Virus record (IMG/VR): IMGVR_UViG_3300045999_004809
Span: 1-39,363 of that record
Origin: a virus
Length of the DNA: 39,363 bases
Reading direction: 5' to 3' (one strand)
Both the position numbers and the translations under genes were made by a program. The notes beneath the pieces are model-generated. The model saw nothing but the letters and a program-made list of their open reading frames with translations, did not search any database and was not told the origin of the DNA. Positions 9,301 through 16,717 of the stretch are shown here, piece after piece (within the stretch, counting starts at the first letter, position 1; every line of letters starts with the position of its first letter).

Positions 9301-12300
9301 TTTCAAAGCCTGATCAAGCGACTTCTGGGCCGCTTCCTCATCACGACGAGCCTTATCCAACGTGGACTGCTCAGCCTTACCCGCACGCACGCGACGCTCA
9401 ACAGCAACAGTCTCACGCTGCGCCTTCTTGAACGCGACCTGCTTCGCGACCAGATCCTTGCTGTCACGCGCTGTCGCTTCAAGGACAGTCTGATCCATGC
9501 GCCGTCCCCGAAGGAACGGCTTCACCTTGCCGCCCGTCAACGCATACAGGCCAACATCCTCTAGGCCGTTACGAAATTGGAAACGCGGTCCCGCGAGTGT
9601 CCCCAACACCCACAGGTTCGTCACCGTCGAACCGACACGGTTATTGAACAGAAGCGCGTTCAACAAGGAGGTGCGAGCCATGTACCTGTCCAGAACCTGA
9701 AAGTTCGGGATGTACATTCGTGGACTCATCTGATCCGGGTACAGGCCACCACGGATACCCGCAGTCGTCACGTCCGGGCTTACCCGCTGAGCCAGCACAC
9801 CACCAGGCTTACGAGCCTGACGCACCATGTCCTTGCGGATCTGCTCAACGCTAGGAGGCTTCGGACGCTGCTCGCGATCCCACTTCGCAGCACGAGCCTG
9901 CAAATCCTTCAACTTCGCTCGAGCAGCAGCAAAGTCACCACCCTGAGCAATCAGCTCATCCAACTGAGTTTGAGCCGACTCGATAGCAAACGTGTACGGG
10001 TTGTCCAAATCCGCTGCTTCACGCAGCAGGCGTGCATGCTCATCCTGAGCGGCCTTAGCGATGTCACGCATCGCACCGCCATACCGGGCAATGTGGGAAG
10101 CGGCATACGCCTCACCCTCACGCACACCCGACATGAGTGCGAGCAGTTCACGCTCAGCCTGCTCATCTACCACGTTAACGCCACTTGCACGCAGGAACGT
10201 GCGGACCAGTCCCGTCAACGCCAGTTGCCGCTGGCCCTCGTTCGCCTCGGTCCAGAACGACCGCAGCATGTTCGCGGCACTCTTACCCATACCAGAGGCC
10301 ATCGCCATCTGGTACACCTTGTCCGCGTCACGAGCGGTATCGGTGATGATGCCGTTACGGGCATCAGGGATCACCGTCAACAGGCGACGATACTGGTCCC
10401 GCATGCGGGTAAACGACTCAGTGAACGTCGCGCCCTTGTTCCAAGCACGCTTCCGTGCCCACCCCTTCGTCCACACCTGACGCACATTGCCGGCCTCGTC
10501 CTTCTCCGTGCGTGCCCAGCCCGTCCACTTCGCCAAGCGACGATCTGAGCCAGGGCCACCCAGCATCGGGTCCAGAATGTTCCGGGCAACCCACGTGCGC
10601 CGGCCACCCTCACTCACTGCCTGCAAGTCAGAGAACGCTGCACCCAAAGCCTCAGCCGTGTCCTTGTCCTGCAACGCACGGGCAAGGACATCGATCTGCT
10701 CGTCACGAGGACGAGACGCCCAACCCTCACCGAGCTGCTGCTCAAGGATCCGCGTAGCCGACAACTGCGCCGACGTAGCATTCAACGTCTGGTTACGGAA
10801 CATGGACTGCACCACCGCACGGGCATGACCCATGTGCGGCACATACAGTGCCCGGTTACCTGTCTGCACAGCGATCTGTGAGTTCCATGCAGCCACAGGT
10901 GCATACGCCTCACCGACACGCATCGCGTTTGCACGCTCAGCCTCACGGCGAGCCTCCGGCGTGAACTGACTCAGGTAGTCCATGCCGCGCTTCGACGGAT
11001 CGATGGTGATGGGCTTGCCCGTGAGGACACGCTCCACATCGTCCATCGTCTGATAGAACTTCGCCCAGTCCTCAGCCGTCACAAGCCCACGCTCAAGAGC
11101 GATCTCCGTATGCTCCGGGGCGAAGAACCGTGACTCCCTAGACGTGAACTGACGGTTGTGAATCGCGAGTAGTTCATCGCGAGCAGCAGGATTCGTCTCA
11201 GCCTTAATCCGGGCGACAGACTCACCGAAGCGGTCATACACGCGAGCAACAGCCTCATCCTCGCGGATCGCTCGAGCGATACTGCCACCATGCTTGCTCA
11301 GCTTCCCTGCCATTCCGAACTTGGCAAGGCGTGCCGCTTTGCCGGCAGCACCAGCAATCAGCAGCGGGTCAAGCACGAACCACGACGACACGTTGACCGC
11401 GTCACGAGTCAAACCGAACTGAAGAGTGTCAGGGGTCATGCCCACGCTGGAGGCGACAAGGTTGCCGTAGTTGCCCTGGTCCCGGCCAGCGATCTGCACG
11501 AACAACTCGGCACCGTTGTTCTCATCCCCGCCGACGTTCTCGCCGCGCAACGCCGACGTGACAAGCGCCATCGCCTCGGGGTCACCGTCGATGCTGGCAA
11601 AGAACTTAACCATCGCGGTTTCATCTTCAGACTGCGTCGCCATGTAGTACGCGTACATGGTGTCGAAGTTCTTCTGCCCGTATTGGGAGATCAGTTCGTC
11701 AGCATCCGTCTGGGACACAAACCCTGGACTCACAGCGTTCCACACGGCGGCGATCCGCTCGGGAATGCTGGACTCAGCAGTCAAGGACTGTTCACCGTAA
11801 CGCGTGATCTGACCCTGAATTGAGGCTGCGTCGATCTGTCCACTGCGGAAAGCGGTCTGCGCCATCTGCGCCATGCGAGCAACCTGCGTGGTCGTCTCAA
11901 CACCAACCAGAAGTGCATCCACCAGCATCGTCAGAGGATTGATTCCCTGAGCTTCACGCGCATTCTCGATGCGCTGCTCAGCAGTCATGTCGCCGACGCG
12001 GCCCGGGATCCCACGAGACGCCACAACATCAGTGCCTGTCGCAGTCGTTGTATCCGGCTCTACCATCGCCTGCTGACGCGCAGCCTCAGCCGCCTGAGTC
12101 GCCTCACGACTGTACTGGTCAAGGAACGCGATAGCCATCACCTGCTGATCGGCAGGCAACGCAGCAATGATTTGCTCAGCGGAGCCGAGAAGCCCTTGCT
12201 CCCAGTACGCCTTCGCTGCATCAGCAGCCGCTCGAGCCACATACACGTTCTTCACAGTCGCGATATCGCGAGGATCAGCACCCGAGTCAACAATCGCCTT

Positions 12301-12792
12301 ATAGGCACCCGGTGCGTTCAACGCCAGCCACACAGCCTTCGACTGGTCGTCCTCAAGCGGAGACTGAACGTTATCGAAAGTGCGCCCGTAAGGCATCCGC
12401 ACCGTGCTGTCCGACAGCAGCATGTCCGAGTAGTTGCCCTCGTCGCCACCCGAACCGAAGAACTCGCGCTCCTCAGAAGTCAGCAGATCCGTGAACGGAG
12501 TGGCGTCAACGAGCGCCTGCTTGAGCGCACCCGTGGGCTGCAATAGCCCAACGCGCACAGCACTGGCGTACTGCTGCATCTCCCGCTCCATGCGGTCAGC
12601 AGTAAAGCGTCGATTGGTTGATGCGTTGACAAGGCCACGGATCTGGGCGTAACGCTCGTAGTTAGGCTGCGGTGCCGGATTGAACTCCGGGTTCCGCGCC
12701 ATAAGGTTCTGGGGCGACGTGACAGCGTTGTACGACATGGTTTCGTAGTTGAAACCTGACCCCTGCTGTTCGTCGTCCTTGCGTGGTGCCAC
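6370..12792 (-). CDS. Giant 2140-residue internal virion (ejection) protein
   Basis: This is the largest gene in the window. The GTG start at 12792 overlaps the upstream TAG and follows GGGGG. The protein is almost wholly helical, with many coiled-coil segments (about residues 930-1020 and 1130-1200 are rich in Glu, Lys, Arg and Ala). Hydrophobic or amphipathic stretches occur near residue 470 (SSWFVLDPLLIAGAAG) and close to residue 1850 (MSLLSLIFGFFAPSSP). I see no clear lysozyme, transglycosylase, protease or polymerase signature. Size, composition and place between portal and scaffold resemble the giant inner-core proteins that T7-like and N4-like phages eject into the cell. A tape-measure role is less likely, because tail genes do not flank it. 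Confidence 0.65.
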   Translation of the reverse strand: MAPRKDDEQQGSGFNYETMSYNAVTSPQNLMARNPEFNPAPQPNYERYAQIRGLVNASTNRRFTADRMEREMQQYASAVRVGLLQPTGALKQALVDATPFTDLLTSEEREFFGSGGDEGNYSDMLLSDSTVRMPYGRTFDNVQSPLEDDQSKAVWLALNAPGAYKAIVDSGADPRDIATVKNVYVARAAADAAKAYWEQGLLGSAEQIIAALPADQQVMAIAFLDQYSREATQAAEAARQQAMVEPDTTTATGTDVVASRGIPGRVGDMTAEQRIENAREAQGINPLTMLVDALLVGVETTTQVARMAQMAQTAFRSGQIDAASIQGQITRYGEQSLTAESSIPERIAAVWNAVSPGFVSQTDADELISQYGQKNFDTMYAYYMATQSEDETAMVKFFASIDGDPEAMALVTSALRGENVGGDENNGAELFVQIAGRDQGNYGNLVASSVGMTPDTLQFGLTRDAVNVSSWFVLDPLLIAGAAGKAARLAKFGMAGKLSKHGGSIARAIREDEAVARVYDRFGESVARIKAETNPAARDELLAIHNRQFTSRESRFFAPEHTEIALERGLVTAEDWAKFYQTMDDVERVLTGKPITIDPSKRGMDYLSQFTPEARREAERANAMRVGEAYAPVAAWNSQIAVQTGNRALYVPHMGHARAVVQSMFRNQTLNATSAQLSATRILEQQLGEGWASRPRDEQIDVLARALQDKDTAEALGAAFSDLQAVSEGGRRTWVARNILDPMLGGPGSDRRLAKWTGWARTEKDEAGNVRQVWTKGWARKRAWNKGATFTESFTRMRDQYRRLLTVIPDARNGIITDTARDADKVYQMAMASGMGKSAANMLRSFWTEANEGQRQLALTGLVRTFLRASGVNVVDEQAERELLALMSGVREGEAYAASHIARYGGAMRDIAKAAQDEHARLLREAADLDNPYTFAIESAQTQLDELIAQGGDFAAARAKLKDLQARAAKWDREQRPKPPSVEQIRKDMVRQARKPGGVLAQRVSPDVTTAGIRGGLYPDQMSPRMYIPNFQVLDRYMARTSLLNALLFNNRVGSTVTNLWVLGTLAGPRFQFRNGLEDVGLYALTGGKVKPFLRGRRMDQTVLEATARDSKDLVAKQVAFKKAQRETVAVERRVRAGKAEQSTLDKARRDEEAAQKSLDQALKLYGRHGKLGVFRTMAVDLSEKATYVSGTDRVRDGVLARVAQFLVPTTSSFERRAAALAGREAVVDLAARALMRQKLVRSGDKRLRAFGRRLARAKSMDELTPEDRVILSYEKQLLNSEYGYAFKEEAAESSRHLSDSTLPAVGDEGTYTYLDGELYRAVYLDREYATRMGLSSKTLSDREARAMMAHLQFMTAKYSLNQRALNYLPRYWEALNAPGGTNQEALQKIITEVVNRSKVSKDWAYVRQRMRLNSAEREQDVVRRMMDDMAATFTGRDGDWNQELYGALRRTDDKGRPYFEIGDGDEQRIFVEDFMQGKYDHPESILVYQSEPVWVPANDGREFGTTAWEMMGRSLARLTRNPLFYGNYLETRKALAPLEARYAKVFGEERAARMMTDLAAERAYGLTMSYVDNPAIRTNLAWQVRNIARYYRAQEDFGRRLIRTGKYEPMAYWKAVLAWQASQDFGFVHKDQYGGEYFIYPMSAPVMAAFQPFTHALGYGSMKHAAAPMAFGGKVQWLSPSLDPNQWMPTASSPWTAVTLQPILRSMPVAQDFFKAIEAQVFGDIAAQQDIDSPFSGYGENLVGAVYGALPPVVKKMQAVITSAIGEDAPGTFGYKMTMRTIAATAAAGQIPTPEEWADEQVRNDFMDTMQARTVEMSLLSLIFGFFAPSSPQYMDDYASLAAREAGYQALRPAFRDMVEASLADGSDWTDAYIRWTESNPTDGIFLQSQSEGYDNGYVTPTLKNVDYLKSNLDVWEEAPRGMSLFMPEGKDAPTTNAAFQALKTYNATKWKEVERYAGDMIKADGYWQWLDVQNEFDRNTSGIPEYMPDGSKNPVWTEQEEIRTLGRSLIRNEYRGIDYLLNSDGWTQASEYRVVAREIVEAATSLSARGNAAANMSLPLIDAYLSFKSEYEDVATGRAEGVNMDDAKSALRETWEIAVNLWLDDVGDSLTLDQKRGLVVTFTKAIPDSGAWEPVEVR

Positions 12793-13220
12793 TAAAGCCC
12801 CCGAGCCATCATCACGTCAGCGATGAAACCGATGTCCCCGGACTCGTCATATGCGGCGAGCGCCATCAGACGTGACGACACGGCACCCGTAACTGCACGC
12901 TGCTGCGGTCCCGGGCCGGGACCGAACGGTGCACCAGCCGTAATGGGCTCGTCAGGTCGTTCCGTAGGTGCGAACAGGGGAGTGGGAGCTGGACCCATCT
13001 CAACCGCTGGTGGTGCAGCCGCACGCCGACGCGGTCGCACCTCAGGTGACTTCGCCATCGGTGCAGAAGTCTGAAGATCCATCATCTCCTGACCCTCACC
13101 GTACTCGCCACCAGCGATGTACCTCGCGCCCTGACCGTCCGTGCGGCGCGACATAGCCCCAGGACCGGACACAGGAGCTGGGTTGCTTGGTCGGCGCATA
13201 CCGCCGTGACCCTCAGCCAT
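12792..13220 (-). CDS. Pro/Gly/Ala-rich small virion-associated protein
   Basis: This 142-residue protein starts MAEGHGGMRRPSNPAP and is dominated by Pro, Gly and Ala with scattered Arg, including a basic patch PRRRAAAPP. Only the last 35 residues (SRLMALAAYDESGDIGF and on) look folded. Its stop overlaps the GTG of the giant protein, so the two are coupled. It is probably an assembly partner or a flexible virion component. No family is recognised with certainty. Confidence 0.5.
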   Translation of the reverse strand: MAEGHGGMRRPSNPAPVSGPGAMSRRTDGQGARYIAGGEYGEGQEMMDLQTSAPMAKSPEVRPRRRAAAPPAVEMGPAPTPLFAPTERPDEPITAGAPFGPGPGPQQRAVTGAVSSRLMALAAYDESGDIGFIADVMMARGL

Positions 13221-13476
13221 CCTGCTCCTTCACCACAATCTTTGAAATGTCAGCCGCTGTTTCTTCAGCGAACTCTTCCCGATCCACCTGAACCCACTCG
13301 TGCGCTGACTGACCAAGGGCCAGTAGGGCAAGGTTCTGGAAATGTTCAGCAGCGGCTTGCGCCATCTGCGAGGCGAACATCATGGAGGTTGCGACCGTGT
13401 CGGAGTTGAACCAGGGTGTGGCTTCAACGACTACGGGTTGCTCGTCAATGATCTCGAACTCGTTGTCCTCGTCCAC
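13213..13476 (-). CDS. Small acidic protein of the late operon
   Basis: This 87-residue protein begins with an acidic stretch (MDEDNEFEIIDEQ). A helix rich in Ala and Met follows (SMMFASQMAQAAAEHFQNLALLALGQ), then a charged helix and an EQDG end. It overlaps the next gene by eight bases. Its acidity contrasts with the very basic proteins just upstream, so it could counterbalance or chaperone them, but this is inference only. No family is recognised. Confidence 0.5.
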   Translation of the reverse strand: MDEDNEFEIIDEQPVVVEATPWFNSDTVATSMMFASQMAQAAAEHFQNLALLALGQSAHEWVQVDREEFAEETAADISKIVVKEQDG

Positions 13477-13488
13477 ACCCGGTCCTTT

Positions 13489-13710
13489 CTATGCACGCTT
13501 CTTTTTCGTAGAACCCGGCGGTTTCGGACCCTCAGACCCTGCAACATCGGCAGCAGCACGACGCTTAGAAGCATTCTTCTCTGCCTGCTTCGCAGCCTTC
13601 TGCTGATCCTGAACATGCCGCCAGTACCTGTACCGGGCGCTTTCACGGCGATTGATGTCAGTACGAAAAATCAACTCACCGGAGCGTGAGTCCTTCTTCT
13701 GGTCTGCCAT
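13489..13710 (-). CDS. Small basic protein, lysine-rich cassette
   Basis: The protein has 73 residues (MADQKKDSRSGELIFR...) and carries an RYRYWRHVQDQQKAAKQAEKN helix and a PKPPGSTKKKRA tail. It is one of eight consecutive short proteins between 14867 and 13489, most of them strongly basic. It starts one base after the stop of its neighbour. Lys/Arg-rich tails suggest nucleic acid contact. The function is unknown. Confidence 0.55.
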   Translation of the reverse strand: MADQKKDSRSGELIFRTDINRRESARYRYWRHVQDQQKAAKQAEKNASKRRAAADVAGSEGPKPPGSTKKKRA

Positions 13711-13711
13711 G

Positions 13712-13978
13712 TCACCACTTCACCTTGTCAGCCCAGTAAGCCGCGCTCATCTTGCCCTTCGCAATGTTCGCCGCATGACGAGCCTTAAACGACGCCTGAC
13801 GTTTCGTAGGCTGCCTGTCACCCGTCACACCCTGCTGACCAAAACGAATCGTCTTGACCTGCGAACCTTCCTTAGCCACAACAACATGCGACTTCGTCGG
13901 ATGATTCGGGGTGCGCTTAGGCTTGTTGTAGCCAGAAACGCCAGCACGCTCTAGGCGCGAATCCTTCTTCGCAGCCAT
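13712..13978 (-). CDS. Small basic conserved phage protein (DUF6321-like)
   Basis: The ATG at 13978 overlaps the TGA of the upstream gene. A GTG one codon earlier is also in frame. The 88-residue protein reads MAAKKDSRLERAG, then GYNKPKRTPNHPTKSHVVVAKEG, an IRFGQQGV block and a KMSAAYWADKVKW end. I recognise this pattern from a widespread phage and bacterial family of basic proteins of unknown function that I recall as DUF6321. The RFGQQG and SAAYWAD motifs are its most constant parts. It sits inside the lysine-rich cassette after the portal gene, which suggests a virion-associated or DNA-associated role. Confidence 0.65.
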   Translation of the reverse strand: MAAKKDSRLERAGVSGYNKPKRTPNHPTKSHVVVAKEGSQVKTIRFGQQGVTGDRQPTKRQASFKARHAANIAKGKMSAAYWADKVKW

Positions 13979-14136
13979 CACTTCTTCTTTCTGACAGCAG
14001 CGTTGTCAACGAGATTGGGGTACGGCCTACCCGCCTTCTTCGCACGCGCCTTCGCAGCAGCCTTCTGAGCTGGGGTCAGGGGAGTGGATTTCTTGCGCGG
14101 GTTAGGCCGATCCCAGAACGCCTTCTTAGCGGCCAC
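13978..14136 (-). CDS. Very small Lys/Ala-rich protein, lysine-rich cassette
   Basis: The protein has 52 residues from a GTG at 14136, after an A/G-rich ribosome site inside the previous gene. It contains KKAFWDRPNPRKKS, an Ala/Lys helix (KAAAKARAKKAGRPYPN) and an AAVRKKK tail. The composition is like histone H1 tails. The gene overlaps the previous one by 11 bases and the next by a shared TGATG. Longer in-frame extension to 14235 is unlikely, because that stretch is the shadow of the upstream gene. Confidence 0.55.
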   Translation of the reverse strand: MAAKKAFWDRPNPRKKSTPLTPAQKAAAKARAKKAGRPYPNLVDNAAVRKKK

Positions 14137-14266
14137 TCTTCTTCTTCGGGCGCTCCTTGAGTTGACCCTTTGCGTTGTACAGCGACTTCTTAGGCGCAGC
14201 TTCAGGACGCAGTGTGCGCGATCCCTTAGAGCCACCCTTACCTGTGCGTCCTGCCTGAGCCTTCAT
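14126..14266 (-). CDS. Very small basic Gly/Lys protein, lysine-rich cassette
   Basis: This is a 46-residue frame from ATG at 14266 to TAA at 14126. It reads MKAQAGRTGKGGSKGSRTLR and ends LKERPKKKSGR, with about one residue in three Lys or Arg. The start shares ATGA with the upstream stop, so translation is coupled. It is too short for usual gene calling. The evidence is compact overlap, consistent strand and a composition shared with its neighbours. Confidence 0.5.
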   Translation of the reverse strand: MKAQAGRTGKGGSKGSRTLRPEAAPKKSLYNAKGQLKERPKKKSGR

Positions 14267-14442
14267 CAGCGAGCCTTCTTCTTAGCAGCAGCCTTCTTCG
14301 CAGTAGGCTTGCGCTTCTCGTAGCGGTAAGACTCAATCTCAACCTTGCCGCTGGGTCGGTAGACGCCCTGCGTAGTCGTGGTACGACCAGAAGACCCCTT
14401 GCCGCCCTTATTCTTCGTCGTACCTCTTGGTCGCATTGCCAT
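14266..14442 (-). CDS. Very small basic protein, lysine-rich cassette
   Basis: This is a 58-residue frame from ATG at 14442 (MAMRPRGTTKNKGGKGSSG) to TGA at 14266-14268. A short strand-forming centre (GVYRPSGKVEIESYRYEKRK) is followed by a Lys/Ala tail (KKAAAKKKAR). Both ends share TGATG junctions with neighbours. GGGAG lies upstream of the start. The function is unknown, and nucleic-acid binding is plausible from charge. Confidence 0.5.
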   Translation of the reverse strand: MAMRPRGTTKNKGGKGSSGRTTTTQGVYRPSGKVEIESYRYEKRKPTAKKAAAKKKAR

Positions 14443-14513
14443 CACTTGCTCCCGTTCTTGCTACCACCGTAGCCATTACCGACCTTCGACTGACACCCAC
14501 AGAAATTGCACAT
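14442..14513 (-). CDS. 23-residue Cys-containing microprotein
   Basis: The ATG at 14513 follows AGAGGGACCGCTG and overlaps the previous TGA. The frame reads MCNFCGCQSKVGNG and ends KNGSK before TGA at 14444-14442. The CxxCxC start could bind metal or form a redox motif. It is the only acid-free, Cys-rich member of the basic cassette. Coupled ATGA junctions on both sides and a good ribosome site support it being translated. Confidence 0.45.
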   Translation of the reverse strand: MCNFCGCQSKVGNGYGGSKNGSK

Positions 14514-14656
14514 CAGCGGTCCCTCTTTCCGACCTTCTTCGCCAACTTTGCCTGATTCTTCACGTACTGAGGAATACGCTTTGCCTCAGCAGTCTTGCGA
14601 GACGCAGAAGTACTCTTCTTCGCGGAGCCACCGCGAGCTGCCTGTGCTGCTGCCAT
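14513..14656 (-). CDS. Very small Lys/Ala-rich protein, lysine-rich cassette
   Basis: The protein has 47 residues from ATG at 14656. It runs MAAAQAARGGSAKKSTSASR, then a helix TAEAKRIPQYVKNQAKLAKK and ends GKRDR. It starts one base after the stop of the previous gene. Longer in-frame sequence upstream is a shadow of that gene. Predicted charge is strongly positive, as for its neighbours. Confidence 0.5.
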   Translation of the reverse strand: MAAAQAARGGSAKKSTSASRKTAEAKRIPQYVKNQAKLAKKVGKRDR

Positions 14657-14657
14657 G

Positions 14658-14867
14658 TCAGCGAGTCCCCTTACCCGAGCCACGAGTACCACCCGGCTGC
14701 TTCGCATTCGCATGATTCGTCCACGAATTAGCCGAACCAGCAACCTGATGCGGAAGCGCATTCGTGCCCGACACGTTCGACACATTCACATTCGGCGGCT
14801 GAACATAAGCCGCAGCCTTACCACCCTGATTCGCAGGCTTCTTAGGCGCTGCTGCTGGAACTGCCAT
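14658..14867 (-). CDS. Small Ala/Pro/Asn-rich protein, first of the lysine-rich cassette
   Basis: This 69-residue protein starts at ATG 14867, six bases after GGAG, directly behind the portal gene. The sequence MAVPAAAPKKPANQGG and the Asn/Val/Ser-rich middle (NVNVSNVSGTNALPH) look unstructured. The end GGTRGSGKGTR is basic. It could be a minor head component. No family is recognised. Confidence 0.5.
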   Translation of the reverse strand: MAVPAAAPKKPANQGGKAAAYVQPPNVNVSNVSGTNALPHQVAGSANSWTNHANAKQPGGTRGSGKGTR

Positions 14868-14876
14868 TACTTCTCC

Positions 14877-16709
14877 TTATGCGACGGGAACTCGACGGGA
14901 AATCGACGCAGCAAGATTCGGCTCGCCACGCTGCGTCAACCCAGCGAGCAGGACATTCAGATCAGGACGACCACCCGGCGGCAAACCCGCCTGACCCGGG
15001 GCCACACCACGAAGACGACCCAACGGGTCAATACCTTCCAACGACTCACCACCCAGCATGGGATCCTGCATGGGATCGCCAGGGACCGGGGAGGCAGCAT
15101 CAACCATCGGATCAACCATGCCGGGTGGCGGCTCAGGGGGAGCGAACGCTTCCGCGATCACTTCCTCAATCGGCTTACCCTTCTGCCGGCCCTCAATGAT
15201 CACCGCGAGGCGGGTAAGGATCTCCCCAGGATCCTGACCATTCTGGGCAAGAACAGGGATCGCCTGCGCGTAACCAGCCACCGCTTGACGCAGTGCCTGA
15301 CGCATGTCCTCGATGTCCAGCTTCTGCTCTTCCTCCGTCGCGTTTAGTGAGAACGGCAGGGATCGGCGTAGCCAGTCCTGGGAGATGAGTCGGTCACCAC
15401 GGGCCTGCAACCCAAATACCAGTGCGCGGTTAGGGTCCAGACCCGCCATGAGGCCATATTGAACATCGACCGAGTAATCGTTCTTGATGTTTTTCTCGGG
15501 CGAGTATGAAACCTCATAGGGTGTACCGTTGTCGTTGCCGCGAACAGTTTTGCGGAACGACGGCCAGCAGACCTCCTCCACTTCGAAGCAGAGGGCGATC
15601 AAATCCGTGTATGCCTCAGCGAACATGGCGTGCGCGGTGCGGACCTGGGTGTCGAACCCGGTCATCAATGCCTGCACGCCACGACCTGTGACGATAGATG
15701 CGTCTAGGTTGCCACCGCGAACCTCAGGGTAGCGGGAACCTTGACGCAGTTCCTGATCAAGAATGCCTTGCTCTTGGAACGCGGCAGGGGGAACCTCGAG
15801 CGGGATGCGCCGGATCTTCTCCGGCGTGGACGAACGCAGCACCGCATCAGAACCCAGCGACAACTCCTGCACATCCTGAGGGAGTGCGATAGGTGCCTGC
15901 ACTGACTTCTGTGCCGCTTCCATCGCGAGCAGCGCGAAACGTGCCTTCGCCACCTGAACTGCGATCACATCATCGAACTGACCACGCGGATCCTCGTCTA
16001 GACCAGGCCGGCGCACCTCCACCGCGAGGCACTTGCCCACCGGGTTGGGGGTGCGGAGCAGCTCAATGCCACCCTCACCGGGCAGGAACAGAATGTCCAC
16101 GTCCTTGTCGTGGTAGCGCACCACCTCGATCTTCGTGGTCGCACCCGGTGCCTGCGACAAGATCACGTTCTCCAACTGCGGGAACTTCGCGATCAGGTCA
16201 TCGATGTGGTAGTTGATCGTCTGGAACAGTGCCTTGACGCGGTCACGTCGATCCCGTACCGTGTAGCAGCCCATCGAATCCAGCCACTTGATGCGCGGCA
16301 TCCGCTCATCCCAGTCAATCTCAATGATGCCCGGGACGAAACCGTAGGTGACGTAGCGGTCGGCAGCGGCATACGCCTGCTTCTGCAACTGCGAATACTG
16401 CACGTAATACGTTGCAATGCGGGTACGCATCTCTGCGCGTTCCCGAGCCGCATCCGACACCATCGAAGAACTCGAGCAGTTGAACGACGGCAGGGGAGCG
16501 ATCACCTCGGACAGGTCCCGTGCCGCCACATCCACCATGTTCGCCACAATGGGGCGCGTGTACGGGCCATCCTCAGGGAACAGTTCAGGGAACACGTTCG
16601 CCATCTGACCGCAGCGCACCATCTTGATGTCACGCATGCGCTGGTCACGCGAGTTGTTTTGCACGCGCAGACGGTTGTAGAGGCCAGCCACCTCGGCAGT
16701 ACTGGGCAC
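14877..16709 (-). CDS. Portal protein
   Basis: This 610-residue protein starts at GTG 16709 after a textbook AGGAGG, five bases away, that overlaps the terminase stop. It should form the dodecameric ring through which DNA enters the head. Size and position directly after the terminase fit. The N-terminal part has a helix followed by a wing-like alpha/beta region (YVTYGFVPGIIEIDWDER). The middle carries clip/stem-type sequence (ELRQGSRYPEVRGG, TGRGVQALMTGFDTQV). The C-terminal quarter is a Pro/Gly/Met-rich tail (APPEPPPGMVDPMVD). No protease or other fusion is seen. Confidence 0.8.
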   Translation of the reverse strand: MPSTAEVAGLYNRLRVQNNSRDQRMRDIKMVRCGQMANVFPELFPEDGPYTRPIVANMVDVAARDLSEVIAPLPSFNCSSSSMVSDAARERAEMRTRIATYYVQYSQLQKQAYAAADRYVTYGFVPGIIEIDWDERMPRIKWLDSMGCYTVRDRRDRVKALFQTINYHIDDLIAKFPQLENVILSQAPGATTKIEVVRYHDKDVDILFLPGEGGIELLRTPNPVGKCLAVEVRRPGLDEDPRGQFDDVIAVQVAKARFALLAMEAAQKSVQAPIALPQDVQELSLGSDAVLRSSTPEKIRRIPLEVPPAAFQEQGILDQELRQGSRYPEVRGGNLDASIVTGRGVQALMTGFDTQVRTAHAMFAEAYTDLIALCFEVEEVCWPSFRKTVRGNDNGTPYEVSYSPEKNIKNDYSVDVQYGLMAGLDPNRALVFGLQARGDRLISQDWLRRSLPFSLNATEEEQKLDIEDMRQALRQAVAGYAQAIPVLAQNGQDPGEILTRLAVIIEGRQKGKPIEEVIAEAFAPPEPPPGMVDPMVDAASPVPGDPMQDPMLGGESLEGIDPLGRLRGVAPGQAGLPPGGRPDLNVLLAGLTQRGEPNLAASISRRVPVA

Positions 16710-16717
16710 CTAGCCTC

